Positions 36,811-47,901 of a DNA stretch of 64,000 nt are shown here, in pieces. Made by a program: the position numbers and the translations under genes. The DNA is from Nageia nagi (lineage: Eukaryota; Pinophyta). Position 1 is the first letter of the stretch. The number at the start of each line of letters is the position of its first letter. The notes beneath the pieces are model-generated. The model was given only the letters and a program-made list of their open reading frames with translations. It ran no database searches and had not been told where the DNA came from. The DNA is taken from positions 209,932,001 to 209,996,000 of the forward strand of contig JBITNC010000001.1 of NCBI GenBank assembly GCA_050084985.1, given 5' to 3'.

Positions 36811-36927
36811 AAGTTCCTCATGCAAAGCAAACTTACCATGAAGGTGTATAACAAAATCAATATTATAAAGCATAAAATACTCCTAGGGGTGAATTTATCA
36901 TCATAAACATGAATTCAACATAAGAAT

Positions 36928-38540
36928 TCAAACTTCACTCCCTCTTGAGGGTAACTTCACCAACCTGAGAGCATCCCTTAACTTATAGAATTTATCTTCT
37001 AAGAGGGGCTTAGTGAACAAATCAATAGAGTTCAAGGTGGATGGACAATATTGTAGGTGTAGGATGCCATCAAGAACCTTCTCCCTAAGAAAATGGGAAT
37101 GGATTTTCACATGTTTTGTTCTTTGATGGAACACTAGATTCTTAGCTAAAGAAATAGCCAACTGATTATCTAAAGAGATCAAAGATAAGCCACCTTGCTC
37201 ATACCCAATTTCTTTCAAAATATGCCTTAACTAAATGGCTTCCTATGTTGCAATAGATATGTCACAATATTCAAATTCTACAATGGAAATAGAAATAGTA
37301 GGTTACTTCTTAAAAGCCTAATAGATAGCACCTAAACCAATGCTAAACACATACATAGAGGTTGACTTCCTATCATCTCTATCTTCCCTATAGTCAAAAT
37401 CTAAGAATCCAAAGATAATAATTAAGGGCAACTTGGAATACTTGAGAGCAAGATTCTTAGTCCCTATACCATACCTCAAAATATGCTTAATGGCAATAAA
37501 GTGCTCAACATAAAGTTTTTGCATGAAACATGCCATTAGATTCACTACAAAGGTAAAGGCAATATCTAGCCTGGAGATAGTTAAATACAAAAGACTACCA
37601 ATTAATTACCTATAAGCTATAGCATCAGCTAACTAAGAGGTGGAGCTTAGAGAAATAGTGATTCTAGAAGAAACTGAAATTGTAGCATATCTACACTCCT
37701 CCATTCCAAACTTCTACAATATGTTTGATATATACTTAGATTGATTGAGGTAAGTACAATCTTTGTATTGATACACTTACATTCCAAGATAGTAGTGTAA
37801 GAGATCAAGATTAGTCATTTCAAACATCACCTTAAGTTTATATATGCACTTTTGAATGATTTTATCATTGTTTCCAATAATTAAAAGATCATTCATATAA
37901 AGGTTAATCAATACCATATCTTTTTTTTTATTAAGCACATATAGATTAAATTCAAAAAAATACTTAGAGAATCCAATGTCAATAAAGAACCATAAAATCT
38001 TGCTATACTAGGCTCAAGGTGCTTGCTTAAGTCCATATAAAAAATTCTTTAGCTTGCACACAAAGGACTCTTTACCTTTCATAATAAACCCTTCTAGTTG
38101 ATTCATGAATATTTCCACATCAAAGTCACTATTTAGAAATGCACTCTTGACATCAAGTTGAAAACCTTTCCATTTTTGAGCTATAGAAAGAGTAAGAAGA
38201 ACTCTCATAATAGGCATCTTTACCATGGGAACAAAGGTTTCCTCATAATTTATATTGTATTTCTAAGCAAAACCTTTAGCTACTAACCTTGCCTTGTATA
38301 TCTCAATATCTCTAATTGAATTGAACTTGACCTTGTAGATCCACTTATTACCAATCACATTCTTATCATTAGGATAAAGAACCAAGTCTTAAGTTTTATT
38401 TTTCATAAGAACCTCATACTCCAATTTCATGGCTTTTATCCAACACTCATTCTTAGAAGCTTCTTTAAAGGTTGAGGGATCATGGTTGTTATCAATCTTA
38501 GCAATTAAGGATTTGTTCAAGGTCATGCTCCTTGTTATTC
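36928..38540 (-). pseudogene. copia reverse transcriptase and RNase H
   Basis: RT begins near 38420 (WIKAMKLEYEVLMKNKT) and continues with IGNKWIYKVKFN, YNINYEETFVPMVKM, FQLDVKSAFLNSDFDVEIFM (first catalytic Asp kept) and YGLKQAP. At about 37888-37902 it reads YMNDLLI, where the family has Y(V/M)DD, so the first catalytic Asp is Asn. RNase H reads LDFDYREDRDDRKSTSMYVF (37330-37400) and LDNQLAISLAKN, FHQRTKHVKIHSHFLRE (about 37160-37080), ending SLLEDKFYKLRDAL-like and a stop at 36928. Interruptions: a few TAG/TAA/TGA codons, e.g. right after QAP. It is less decayed than the Ty3/gypsy remnants, hence probably younger. Confidence 0.92.
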
Positions 38541-39990
38541 TTTGTGTTGGAGAATTTTGTTCCTAAGGTGACTTATCTACATCAATATCCAACCAACTAG
38601 GAGCAACAAAAGAGTCCTCTAGATCATCAACATTCTCATTAGAAGCAGAGTCATTAGGAAGTTCATTAAACTTTACATTCCTTGAAATAAATATAGCTAT
38701 ATATGTTGGAGAGTAAAGCTTGTATCCTTTATGCTAACTATGATAACCCATAAAGATGCATTTGTCAGCTCTTTGGTCCAACTTCTTCCTTTTCTTAGAA
38801 ATAATGTAGGAGAAATCTTCACAACCAAACACCTTAAGGTGAGAAATGTTAGGTTTTCTTCTTGACCATGCCTCAAAAGAAGTTTTATGCTATATAACTT
38901 TTGTGGGACACCTATTTAAGGTGTAAATAGTAGTGCTCATAGCTTCACCCCATAAGAACTCAAGAAGATTACCCAACATGCATCTAGCCATCTCCACGAT
39001 TGTTCTATTTTTTTGTTTGGCAACACTATTTTACTGAGGATTGTATGGAATTTTAAACTACCTCTTGATTTAATACTTAGCATAATATTCATTGAACTCA
39101 TTACTATTATATTCTCTTCTATTATTTGATCTTAATATTTTGATTTTAAGGTTAGTTTGATTCTCAACAAAGACCTTAAACATCTTAAAACTCTCAAAAG
39201 TTTGATCTTTTTGCTCAAGTGGATACCCAAAGGTCACCATACTAAATTCATCAATGAAGTTCAAGATGTAAGATGCTCCTCTTAGTGACTTAGCCTAAAA
39301 CGGACCCATCAAATCTAAATGCACAAGTTGAAGAAGTTGAGATGCTCTTATTTCCTTATCTCTTTCAAAATTTTGTCTATGCATCTTGCTAAGAATGCAC
39401 TTCTCATATATACCAACTAAAGGAGAAATCAAAAGCAAACCTTCCATAAGTTCTTGGGCTTTCATGGATTGAATACTCTTATGGTTAAAGGTCCCTAAAT
39501 TATGGTGCTAAATATTACCTTTATAATACACACTAGAAGCAAGACACATCTTTGATGGAACTTGATCCATAATGCAGAGGTTATCTTTTATAGATCCTTT
39601 AACCAATGGTAAATCCTTTCTTAATGCACCAACTTTAAGATTTAAATCAAAAGAGTACTTTTTTCTAGCAACTTGGATCATGAAGAGAAGGTTCATCATT
39701 AACTTAGGAACATAGAAAACATTTTCAAGAACCTTTTCATGAATTAGCACACTCCTAATTCCTTTGACTTCAAGGGTAGAGTTATCACCTATCACAATTG
39801 CATCCTTATTATACTTGTGAGAGTTCTTAAACTTTTTCTTTTCAAAGCATAGGTGATTAGTGCAACTAGATTCAAAAATTCATTTAGATGAAAAAGTATG
39901 AGACATGAAGTAGAGTGCCATAGCAAAATCAGCATGAGTATTTTTCTTTTCTTTGTAATTCTTTACATTTTCATTACCTTTTTACTTTTC
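38541..39990 (-). pseudogene. copia protease and integrase
   Basis: Protease: FESSCTNHL (about 39870-39845) stands where the family has (D)SGCTNH, so the catalytic Asp is Glu. The rest runs AIVIGDNSTLEVKGI to VFYVPKLMMNLL. Integrase: HHCC finger (39515-39370, HHNLGTFNHKSI...CEKCILSKMHRQNF). Core from about 39340 with LVHLDLMGPF (first Asp kept), LNFIDEFSMVTFGYPLEQK, KILRSNNRREYNS (second Asp changed to Asn, near 39125) and NSVAKQKNRTIVEMARCML (Glu changed to Lys, near 39020). Then the linker KVFGCEDFSYI... toward RT. Dead at catalytic positions and at several stops. Confidence 0.9.
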
Positions 39991-40897
39991 CTCTTTTTTA
40001 TTTTTGTAACAATCAACTTATTTGTGACCTTATATGCCATAATAGCTACAATTTCTATCAAATTTTTTCTTAGAATAAGGAGTGTTTATTTTGTCTTTTC
40101 CATCTCTATGCTTGAAGTGATTGTTGTTACCATTGTTCTTACTACTATGTTTGTTGTTTTTATTGTTCTTATTATTGTTGTAACCATTACCTCTTTTCTC
40201 AAACCTTTTGGAGGAAGAAAGGTAAGATTTCTTTTGATGGTTTAACTTCTTCTTGCAAAGAGTTTTGGTTTCTCCAAGAGTAACATTATTATCCTTAGAA
40301 GAAGAAATCAACCCTTTATTGTTAAGGGCATGCTTTAATAGGTACCTTGAAATATTCTCAAAAGAGATAACTTCTTCTTCATCATCAAACCTTATTTCCA
40401 TTACTATTACAAAGTTTTCAAACTTTGAAGAGAGGCTTTGAATAATGATGAAGACTATGAACTCATCATTGATTCAATTGCACCCACAAGTAACAAGTTG
40501 GGTTCTTAGGTCAATGATTTTGTTCAAGTAGATAGCCACATTTTCATCTTCCCCTTGATGATATTAAAGCAAATTTTGTAAAATGGTAAACCTTATTGAA
40601 AAGTTTGAACCAAGATATATTTGCTTTAGTTTATTCCATGCATCCTTTATTGAGTTTGAGGAGGATATCATTAGGAGCATATCATCCAAAATTGCATGGT
40701 AAATCATGGAGATTGCCAACTTATTCTTTATGTTGAAAGCCTCTAGTTCCTTCTCATATATAGGAGGTACAAGGTTCTCATTCACTATTTACCATAGCTT
40801 CCTTGCCTATAATTTAGCTTTCATTTAAGTTTCCCAAATCCCATAGTTGGAACCATCAAGAATGTGTTTGGATAAAAAATTTCTCTCATTTGCTATA
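39991..40897 (-). pseudogene. copia gag
   Basis: It starts near 40897, where ATAGCAAATGAG stands for the usual ATG-GC(A/G)-AA(T)-type start, so the initiator may be lost. The N-terminus contains LDGSNYGIWET and MKAKL. The open part 40564-40785 has IYHAILDDMLLMISSSNSIKDAWNKL, the UBN2-like capsid signature 'I..AL.D..L..I....SAKEAWD.L'. A Lys/Asn-rich nucleic-acid-binding stretch lies at 40300-40090. A zinc-knuckle remnant (CSYYGI stop GHK) lies at about 40045-40010 with one Cys lost. Confidence 0.88.
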
Positions 40898-43703
40898 AAA
40901 AAAATTGAAACAATAAGCATGTGTTTTCAATAAACCAAGTAAATAATATATGTTACATTTAATACTAAATGCATGCTTGATTTGATTTATAAGTGCAAAT
41001 TTTTTATAATTCAAATAATAACCCATGTACCCAAATACATTTCTCATCTTAAAAATCATAGATGTAGAGTGACATTGTTGAGGCTTATTTTGTTGTCTAA
41101 AATTAGGCCTTCACCTACATGCCCACACAAGAGGATCCCAAGTACTACCAATCCTCAACCAGTTCCCCTTGGGTAGCAATATACTCTCATAAGGAGAACT
41201 ACTAGCTAGTTTCCAAGGTTCTAATATTTATTGGATTGACCAAGTTATTAATCTTGATTAGGTTTTAAGTTGTCCTCCTAGGTTATCAAGATAAACCCTA
41301 AATGGACATGTGGATATGTGGTATCACTACACATATACCTATCCATGTATTTGAGTTAAATCTAGACTAACAAAGGAATTAGGGAAAATTAAGTAGTACA
41401 AACTTTTCACCATTTGGATCATCAAACTTAAAGGCTCTAGTCCCCTTATCCTCACCTCATGGCTCCCCAAACAAGTCATGTTGCAGAATGTACATGCAGA
41501 TTTGTTCATTTTAGGGGGTTTCTCATATTAATGTTTGCATTTTCATTTGCATAAATAAATAAATCAAAGTATGAAATATGAAATAAAAGAGAATAAATAT
41601 AACATCATCCATTCATAACTTGAACCCTAAGTGTCCAATGGGTTTTGTTTACTAACTCCTAAAGGACATCTTACATAAGTCCATATTTTGTTCAAGTTCA
41701 TTTTTGTAAAACAAATGAGAAATACTTAAGCCTAAGCATGTATTAATTTCAAAATTTTGCATAAGTTATCTTATTATAAAGGATAAATACTCAACATGTA
41801 TCTTTTCACTTAAGGAATTAAGTCCTAAGCATGCAACATTAATTTAAAAAAAATTTAAGCATGCATTTATTAACTTAAAAATTTTAAGTAATAAGCATAA
41901 GTACTAATATTAAGCATGCATAATTTAAATTTAAGTACTAATCATGTGCCATTAAATTAGAAAATTTAAGTCTTTAAGCATGCATTTAAAAAATTAAGCT
42001 CCTTTTTTTTTTAAATGATTAAGTAAGAAGCATGCACTAAAAGTTTAAGTAAAAGATTTATACCACTCTCACCCTCTTTTACTTAAAAAATAAGAGCTCT
42101 TAAAAGATACATGGGACTCATACCAAGGGAAAGCTCCTTAAATGCATTAGACTTATGCCCATTTAGATCAAGTGTAGAAGTGGGTGGACATAACCAAGAC
42201 AATTTCTCATAGTGTTGTAGAATTGAAAGGGATCATAAGCATGGGGACCATCTACCAACATTAACATGTTGGCACTAATGGAAAGATAGTTAGCATACTA
42301 CCATGAGGAGTAGAGGGGGGAAGTTGGTGAGGGATAAAAAATTAATTCAAAGACCACCATGGTGTCTTTCTATTGATTGGTAAATGAGGGTAGGTAGGGA
42401 TCTATTGAAAAAAATGCATGAGGTAGGTAGCCATTAAAAAATATATGATGTTCAAACAAAAAACAAGGAGTTGATGAGAAAAAAAAGGAGGGAAAAATAG
42501 CTAACATGGTGCCAAAGTGGTAGTTAAATGCTAGAGCCATGATAATCCACTAAGAGGGACAAAAGGTGAACACCAAGGTGGGTGAGACCATAGGTGCAAT
42601 GGCTAGGTGAGGAGAATCATAAAGGCATAGTGCTCTACTCCATACAACCCCTGTAGGCCTCCTCAATAAGCATCAATAAGGCCTAAATGATAGATACCTT
42701 AGTTCAAGCATTATTCAAATGATTACAAAATATAACACTAAATTAAAGTAATAAAAGGATATTTTTATGACTTACTCATTGAGACTCAAAAGAGCCATTA
42801 AAGGAGCCACAAGGTCACATGATGTAAAAGAAAGGAGTTAGTATGAGGGTTTGTAGACCATTAGAGTGGCACTTCAGAAGTAGTGATGTTAGGAGACCAA
42901 GTTTGTAAGAGGAAAGTGGCCATGAACAAGAGAGGTCCATCCAAAGAAGGAGTGTTTCATGTAAAGAGGTCCAAATGGTGGGGTGAGGGAGGCCATGAGA
43001 AAGAAGGTGTCTAGGTGGCCATAGAGGTGGCAAGACATAAAAAAACCTAACACAAATAGGGCATGAGAGAGCAAGCAAAGGGCATCCAAGGCCACACAAT
43101 TCCTAAACAAAGCTTTTGAATTTTAAAATAAAGTTAAAAAATATTTATTCATAAAAAATATTTGCAATCATATTGAAAATAATTGTAAATAGATGACAAC
43201 TATTTGTAAAAAACAACTACTTTCTTGCCCCCTTTTTTTAATTTTTTTTTTAAATACAATTTTTTATTGTAATATTGCTATACAAATATGTGTAAAAAAA
43301 TGGCATTTTGTATTGTAATATTTCTTTACAAAGTTGTGTAAAAAAATTGCATCCTTTTAAAGAAAATATAACATATTATTGCTATATCATAAACAAGGTT
43401 TTTTTTTGTTTTAAAGGCAACTATCAAAATAGTCTTAGTAAAGAAAATGCATATCAATAACATATGAACATATAAATATATTTTCTTAAAAAATGGATTT
43501 TCTCATAATAAAAGGATGTTAAAATCATAATGCAATAATAAAAAAAAATGGAGGAATTTATACCTTTTCTTTATTTTACCTCAACAATGAAGTATAATAT
43601 TAAAAACATAACTCCAAGTTGAGTAGTCTTCAAGGATATGAAGAGGAACCTCCAAATATGTTAAATAAGAGCTTCCACATCAATAATAAGAGCTTTCATG
43701 CTA
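40898..43703 (-). other. unusually long (2.8 kb) leader of the copia element
   Basis: The stretch between primer-binding site and gag is normally a few hundred bases at most in copia elements. Here it is 2.8 kb. The part at 40920-42060 is AT-rich with GCATGC repeats; the part at 42100-43110 is richer in G and A on the plus strand; 43110-43620 is extremely AT-rich with T/A runs. No protein was recognised on either strand; open stretches at 42815-43110 have no family resemblance. It could hold a captured host fragment or a nested element whose borders I cannot see. Confidence 0.55.
41829..42035. repeat. array of GCATGC-centred degenerate repeats in the copia leader
   Basis: Five exact GCATGC palindromes at 41829, 41859, 41914, 41978 and 42030, each within aa(g)(t)aagcatgca-like context. 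They are separated by AT-rich 30-64 bp spacers containing 'aatttaag'. Decayed members (agcatgta at 41735, agcataag near 41894, atcatgtgc at 41941) extend the array to about 41730. A further GCATGC is at 40971. GCATGC is the core of plant RY elements; whether that matters here is unknown. Confidence 0.7.
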
Positions 43704-43715
43704 GCTTTGATACCA
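43704..43715 (-). other. primer-binding site, initiator tRNA-Met type
   Basis: The minus strand reads TGGTATCAAAGC three bases after the LTR end, one mismatch from TGGTATCAGAGC, the complement of the plant initiator tRNA-Met 3' end. Confidence 0.9.
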
Positions 43716-43718
43716 ATT

Positions 43719-44005
43719 TGAAGGAACTAACACTAACAAGATAATTCCTAAACTATCAATATCACATGAAAGATCATAATTACATCTAACAAATACACAA
43801 AGCAATCTCACAACATAAGATGTAAAGTGGTTCCTCCAACTAGAAGTACATACACTAACTAGATATTTACTTATATCCTATAGCATAACATTACTCCACA
43901 ATTGGTTGTTTAATTAAAAAGAGGGAGCCTTCTATTTATAGTCCAAAATCCCTCTTTGGATTACCTAAGCATTACATGCACATCCTTTGACCCAAGGGGC
44001 ATGCT
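43719..44005 (-). mobile_element. copia 5' LTR, truncated
   Basis: Matches 35548-35887 of the 3' LTR from tgaaggaactaacac up to 'aaggggcatgct', then switches abruptly at 44006 to the interior of the giant LTR. It lacks the last approximately 140 bp (U3 start) of the LTR, so a deletion removed both this end and the first kilobase of the neighbouring LTR. An internal deletion of about 50 bp lies near 43870. The TATA box is at 43932-43941. Confidence 0.88.
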
Positions 44006-44639
44006 AATTTGAATATCCAAGTGCTTTTCTTTTGATTTTAGCATCTACTGACTAAAATCTTATACATTTGATATAAACTCTTAGATACTATAATGTGAGT
44101 TTACCTATGAATATTGATATTGATTTAAATTTAATATATTTATTTGAATAGTGGAAGAGCATGTGACTTTGTAGGTACATAGTTGTCTTATGGCTTTGCA
44201 TATTTGTCTAGATGCAAAAAGAAAGGATATTTTATTGCTATTAATGTTGGCTTGATACATGTGAAAGTTCTAGTTTTCACTAAATGCTTTGGAATGTGAT
44301 TTTATTGTATGAATTGTCTATACATGGTTGGTGGATGTAATGTTCTAATTTTCAATATTTATTCTACTAAAAGAGTAAATATATAGTTTAGATAGGATAT
44401 TAGACTACAAATATTATAGTTGCTTACAAAGGGATGAGCTTTGTTCTTTTTAGGATTATTTTATTAGATTTACAATTTTAAGGAGTACTTGGAATAAAAA
44501 ACACAAGTATCAAAAAAATTATATTTGAAATTTTTATCTTGATTGGAAAGGGAGGGTCATGGGTGGGTATGAGAGGTCATCTATCTATGTTGTGTATACC
44601 ACATAACTATTGATGTTCCATAATACTATTTGGATGAAA

Positions 44640-45600
44640 TTATTCTATCAAATAATTCATAAGGTCTCTTAGTATTGAATTAGATTGCATTTTTTTCAAT
44701 CCATTCATAGACCCTTCATGATATTTGTTTTGGGTATTTTGATGACCTATAATACTATCTTTCATTGAAGTAATTTGTCAAATGATTTCTAATCCTTTTG
44801 CATTCTCCTACATTTCTACATGTATATCAAGGAATTTATAATATTGAAACTCATTGAAGATCCATTTTCACTCTTACTCTATGCAAGAGTTCCCATGATG
44901 TCTCACACTAGAAAAATATTAGCAAAGGATTGTAGAGTTTGGCTCTATATAAATGATTCATAGACCCTTATAATGTACCTATTAAGGGATATCATGCATT
45001 TATTGCAATCTAAATGAGACTTTATGTCAAACAATATATAGATCCCTTAGGTGCATCCATGAGGCTCTCTACCAAATGATGTATAGTCCTTTCCAACATA
45101 TATATATGCATTTCACATGATCGTAGTGAACCAAAAAGATTGCATTTGATGAGAAATTTGGTTGAACTAGTCTTAAACCCTCCAACATAGTCATTTTGGG
45201 CATACACTTTAGACTTCATTTTTATGAGGTATCTATCAAATAATTCACTAATTTAATTGATCTTTAAACATATTTATTGGTACATAATATTATTTTTCAA
45301 TGAGGCTTTTTGTTAAATAACTCATAGGCATTTCTCAATGCATTCATATTGTACATTTACACCTTTTTTTTAGAGGTGTATTAATAAACATTTCACATAT
45401 CCTAACAATGTATCTATTATGTGCTTTTCATGCAATCATTGTTATCCATAAAACTACACTTTGGTGAGGTACCCTCTCAAATAATTCATATACCCTTCAT
45501 ATATGTTCGATGGGGTATTCTATCAAGTAGTCATAGGCCTCTTCCCACATATCCATTTAAAGCATGCTCTATGAAGTTTTCATGAGGAACCATTTCATTT
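44640..45600 (+). repeat. degenerate minisatellite in 5' LTR (first part)
   Basis: Same irregular 70-110 bp unit as in the other LTRs, for example '(g)aggctttttgttaaataactcatagg' and 'gtcattttgggcatacac'. Interrupted at 45613 by an insertion and resumes at 47158-47640. Confidence 0.72.
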
Positions 45601-45612
45601 GATTTATAGCAC

Positions 45613-47149
45613 TTATTGATTAAGATTATGTAATATCTTCACCTGTTACAATTTAACAATAGTATACTATGAATAAACTATCTATGATAATCTAATCTCC
45701 AAAGAAGGCCAGTTAATTATACATTGGGCATAAACCATAAAGAATAAGTAACCAAATGGGAATAAAATGGTAAAAATATGAGAAATAAAATAAATATATA
45801 GAGTAACAAGGAATAACAAAAAGGGACGGATCACTAGTTTAGTGGGGGCTTTCATAATGTGTGAAACCTTGGTAAGAATCTAATGCAGTAGCCACAGAGC
45901 AAGTCTTCACTCTCTTAATTATTTATCAACATACATTTTACCATGTAATAGACATAATTATTCCAACACATTGCTATTATTATTTAGGAAGCATTCATCA
46001 ATTGCCACAACATAACCAAATTAAGAATAATTATAACAAGTGTAGGGAAAGAAAGGTCAATATAGTATCATATTATTGAGGAAATAAAAGGTCTTCAAAA
46101 ACAAATACAAGGGAAAATACTAGAGATTCCAACCCTTTTCTCTTATTACTATCTCTAATTATACAAAAAGCAAAGTAACTATAATGTAACTAAAAATATT
46201 TAATGATTACATAAAAATACCTCAATAAGCCTAATCTTCTTTTTTGAAGTCTTCTTGATCGATAATTACATATTCTAAATTTTTTTGACCACCTACATCT
46301 TTCCTAGAATCCTTTGTAATGTTCTATAGCTCTAGCAAGGTTCTCCATAACTATTCCTACTTTTGTGGAAGTAAAAATCTATTCCAAAAGTTTTTGAGTG
46401 CTACTCCTATGGTTTTGAGATATTATGAGCTTTTTCAAGCCTTTATTTTTATATCTGCTTCTCTTCCAAAGCTCTATGGTCATTTCAAGGATGTCAACTT
46501 GTATACTGGGCCTTTTCTTCTTATTCCTTCTCTTGAGGCTCTATGTTGAATCAAACCAAAATTACAAATGCTCCTTGATGATGTCACTTATCCTAGGCCT
46601 AGTGGTAAGAATAAAAAGGGGTATTTGCACTCTATGGTATTAACTTAGGGGTCATCTTCTACTTGGTTCATCTCCTCTTTATTCCATCATATCTAAGGTT
46701 TGTACATATTCTTGATGTCATCATATCTTTCTAGGTCTAATCATAAGATAAAAATGAAACTTCCATGCTTTAGGTGACATCACACTGGGAAGTATCTTAT
46801 ACTTAATCATTTTTACTCTACTTCTTCCCAAGGTTGTTGGGTCAAGTAGACTTTGGAATTTTGAATTCTTTAGATGATGTCATATTTTCTCAAGCTCTAA
46901 AGGAAGAATCAAAATAATACCTCCACACATCACAAACTCCTCTAATGACATCATCATCTCCTAGGTCTAATGATAAGACAAAAATGAAACTTCACTACTT
47001 TGCATGATGTCATCTCTCCTGGATCTCTTTATACTTAGCTTATTTTCATTTTAAAAACTCTAGAATCTCCTAAACTACAAAATAATGCTTCAAATACATT
47101 TAATACACTTTGGGGGTCTTCCCAAAAAATGTAGAATTATATATAATTA
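45613..47149. mobile_element. 1.54-kb insertion with 8-bp target duplication TATAGCAC
   Basis: Absent at the matching place of the 3' LTR (56332-56341, tttatagcacccttt). Flanked here by exact TATAGCAC at 45605-45612 and 47150-47157. An 8-bp duplication is typical of hAT-type DNA transposons, but the ends (ttattgattaag / ...tatataatta) show no clear terminal inverted repeat, so the class is unresolved. No transposase was recognised; its reading frames are short. It contains a cluster of six identical octamers in its right half. Confidence 0.78.
46579..47012. repeat. six copies of TGATGTCA/TGACATCA in a degenerate repeat
   Basis: TGATGTCA at 46579, 46713, 46875 and 47005; its reverse complement TGACATCA at 46775 and 46947. 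At least two copies (46713, 46947) are followed by 'ctaggtctaat.ataagataaaaatgaaactt', showing an underlying tandem unit. Both spellings are what the bZIP-binding palindrome TGACGTCA becomes after one deamination at its CpG, on one strand or the other. Confidence 0.8.
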
Positions 47150-47849
47150 TATAGCACCCTTTTCACACCCATCTAGTTCAGATTCAAGGAGGTATGGTAT
47201 CAAACCACCTACTATCTCCCTCAACATTTTTTTCAAAAAAAAACCAATATCATATAACATATCTATATTACATTCTATGAGGTCTTTATCAAACAATTCT
47301 TAATATTTCCTTACATATGTGTATTATTCTACTATGGTAATTTGTCAAATAAAGTCCATTATAACATATTTGTTTAACTATATTCTATAATAGTTACATT
47401 TTGATGAGACATTTAGGTCTAAGAAAAGTGTATATATCTTTCTAACACCTCCATTGGGTATATCATGTAGATGATCCAACATTTGATGAGGCATTTTTCA
47501 AACAAATCTCAAGTTATTTAGAAACTATGTTTGTGTGAAGGTTGTCATTTTCAATGAGGCATTTTGTCTAATAATCCATAGGTTTTACTAGTATATCAAT
47601 TATGCATATTATAGGAATACTTTATTAAAATTAAATTAATTAATATTTACAATATTAAACTAATGATTTTAAAAAGTAATCTCAATAGGAACTTCATAAT
47701 AATAATAATTTCCTACTAAATGCTATTATACATGGCATGTAAATGGTTAATTGATATTGAAAGATTATATGCAACAAGGTTAGTGAAATCATGAATAATC
47801 ATAAGGATTACTTAAGTTTTGAATAAGATTGAATTTGGAATATAAATAA

Positions 47850-47853
<4 letters not shown>

Positions 47854-47896
<43 letters not shown>

Positions 47897-47901
47897 ATAT
47901 G
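47854..47901. repeat. (AT)n microsatellite
   Basis: Alternating A and T with one phase slip near 47885, inside the 5' LTR. No matching run in the 3' LTR. Confidence 0.9.

Larger units (their letters stand above)
35548..44005 (-). mobile_element. Ty1/copia LTR retrotransposon, nearly complete but dead
   Basis: All parts are present in minus orientation: 5' LTR (43719-44005, truncated), primer-binding site, 2.8-kb leader, gag-pol in the copia order gag-protease-integrase-RT-RNase H, 3' untranslated region with tandem repeats, polypurine tract, 3' LTR (35548-36023). LTRs start TGGG and end TTCA. Overall similarity between the LTRs is high but with indels, including a deletion of about 50 bp in the right LTR. 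The right LTR lacks its outer portion, so no target duplication can be checked. Confidence 0.92.

Noticed and set aside
39898-40441. Plus-strand open frames opposite the copia gag
   Set aside because: Antisense shadows of the Lys/Asn-rich gag segment; hydrophobic Ile/Phe runs are the complement of A-rich codons, not membrane proteins.
42815-43110. Two overlapping minus-strand frames of 94 and 73 codons in the copia leader
   Set aside because: Leu/Pro/Ser-rich low-complexity translation of a purine-rich plus strand; no domain, no homology pattern.
45613-47149. Firm assignment of the insertion to the hAT superfamily
   Set aside because: Only the 8-bp target duplication supports it; terminal inverted repeats and transposase are missing.
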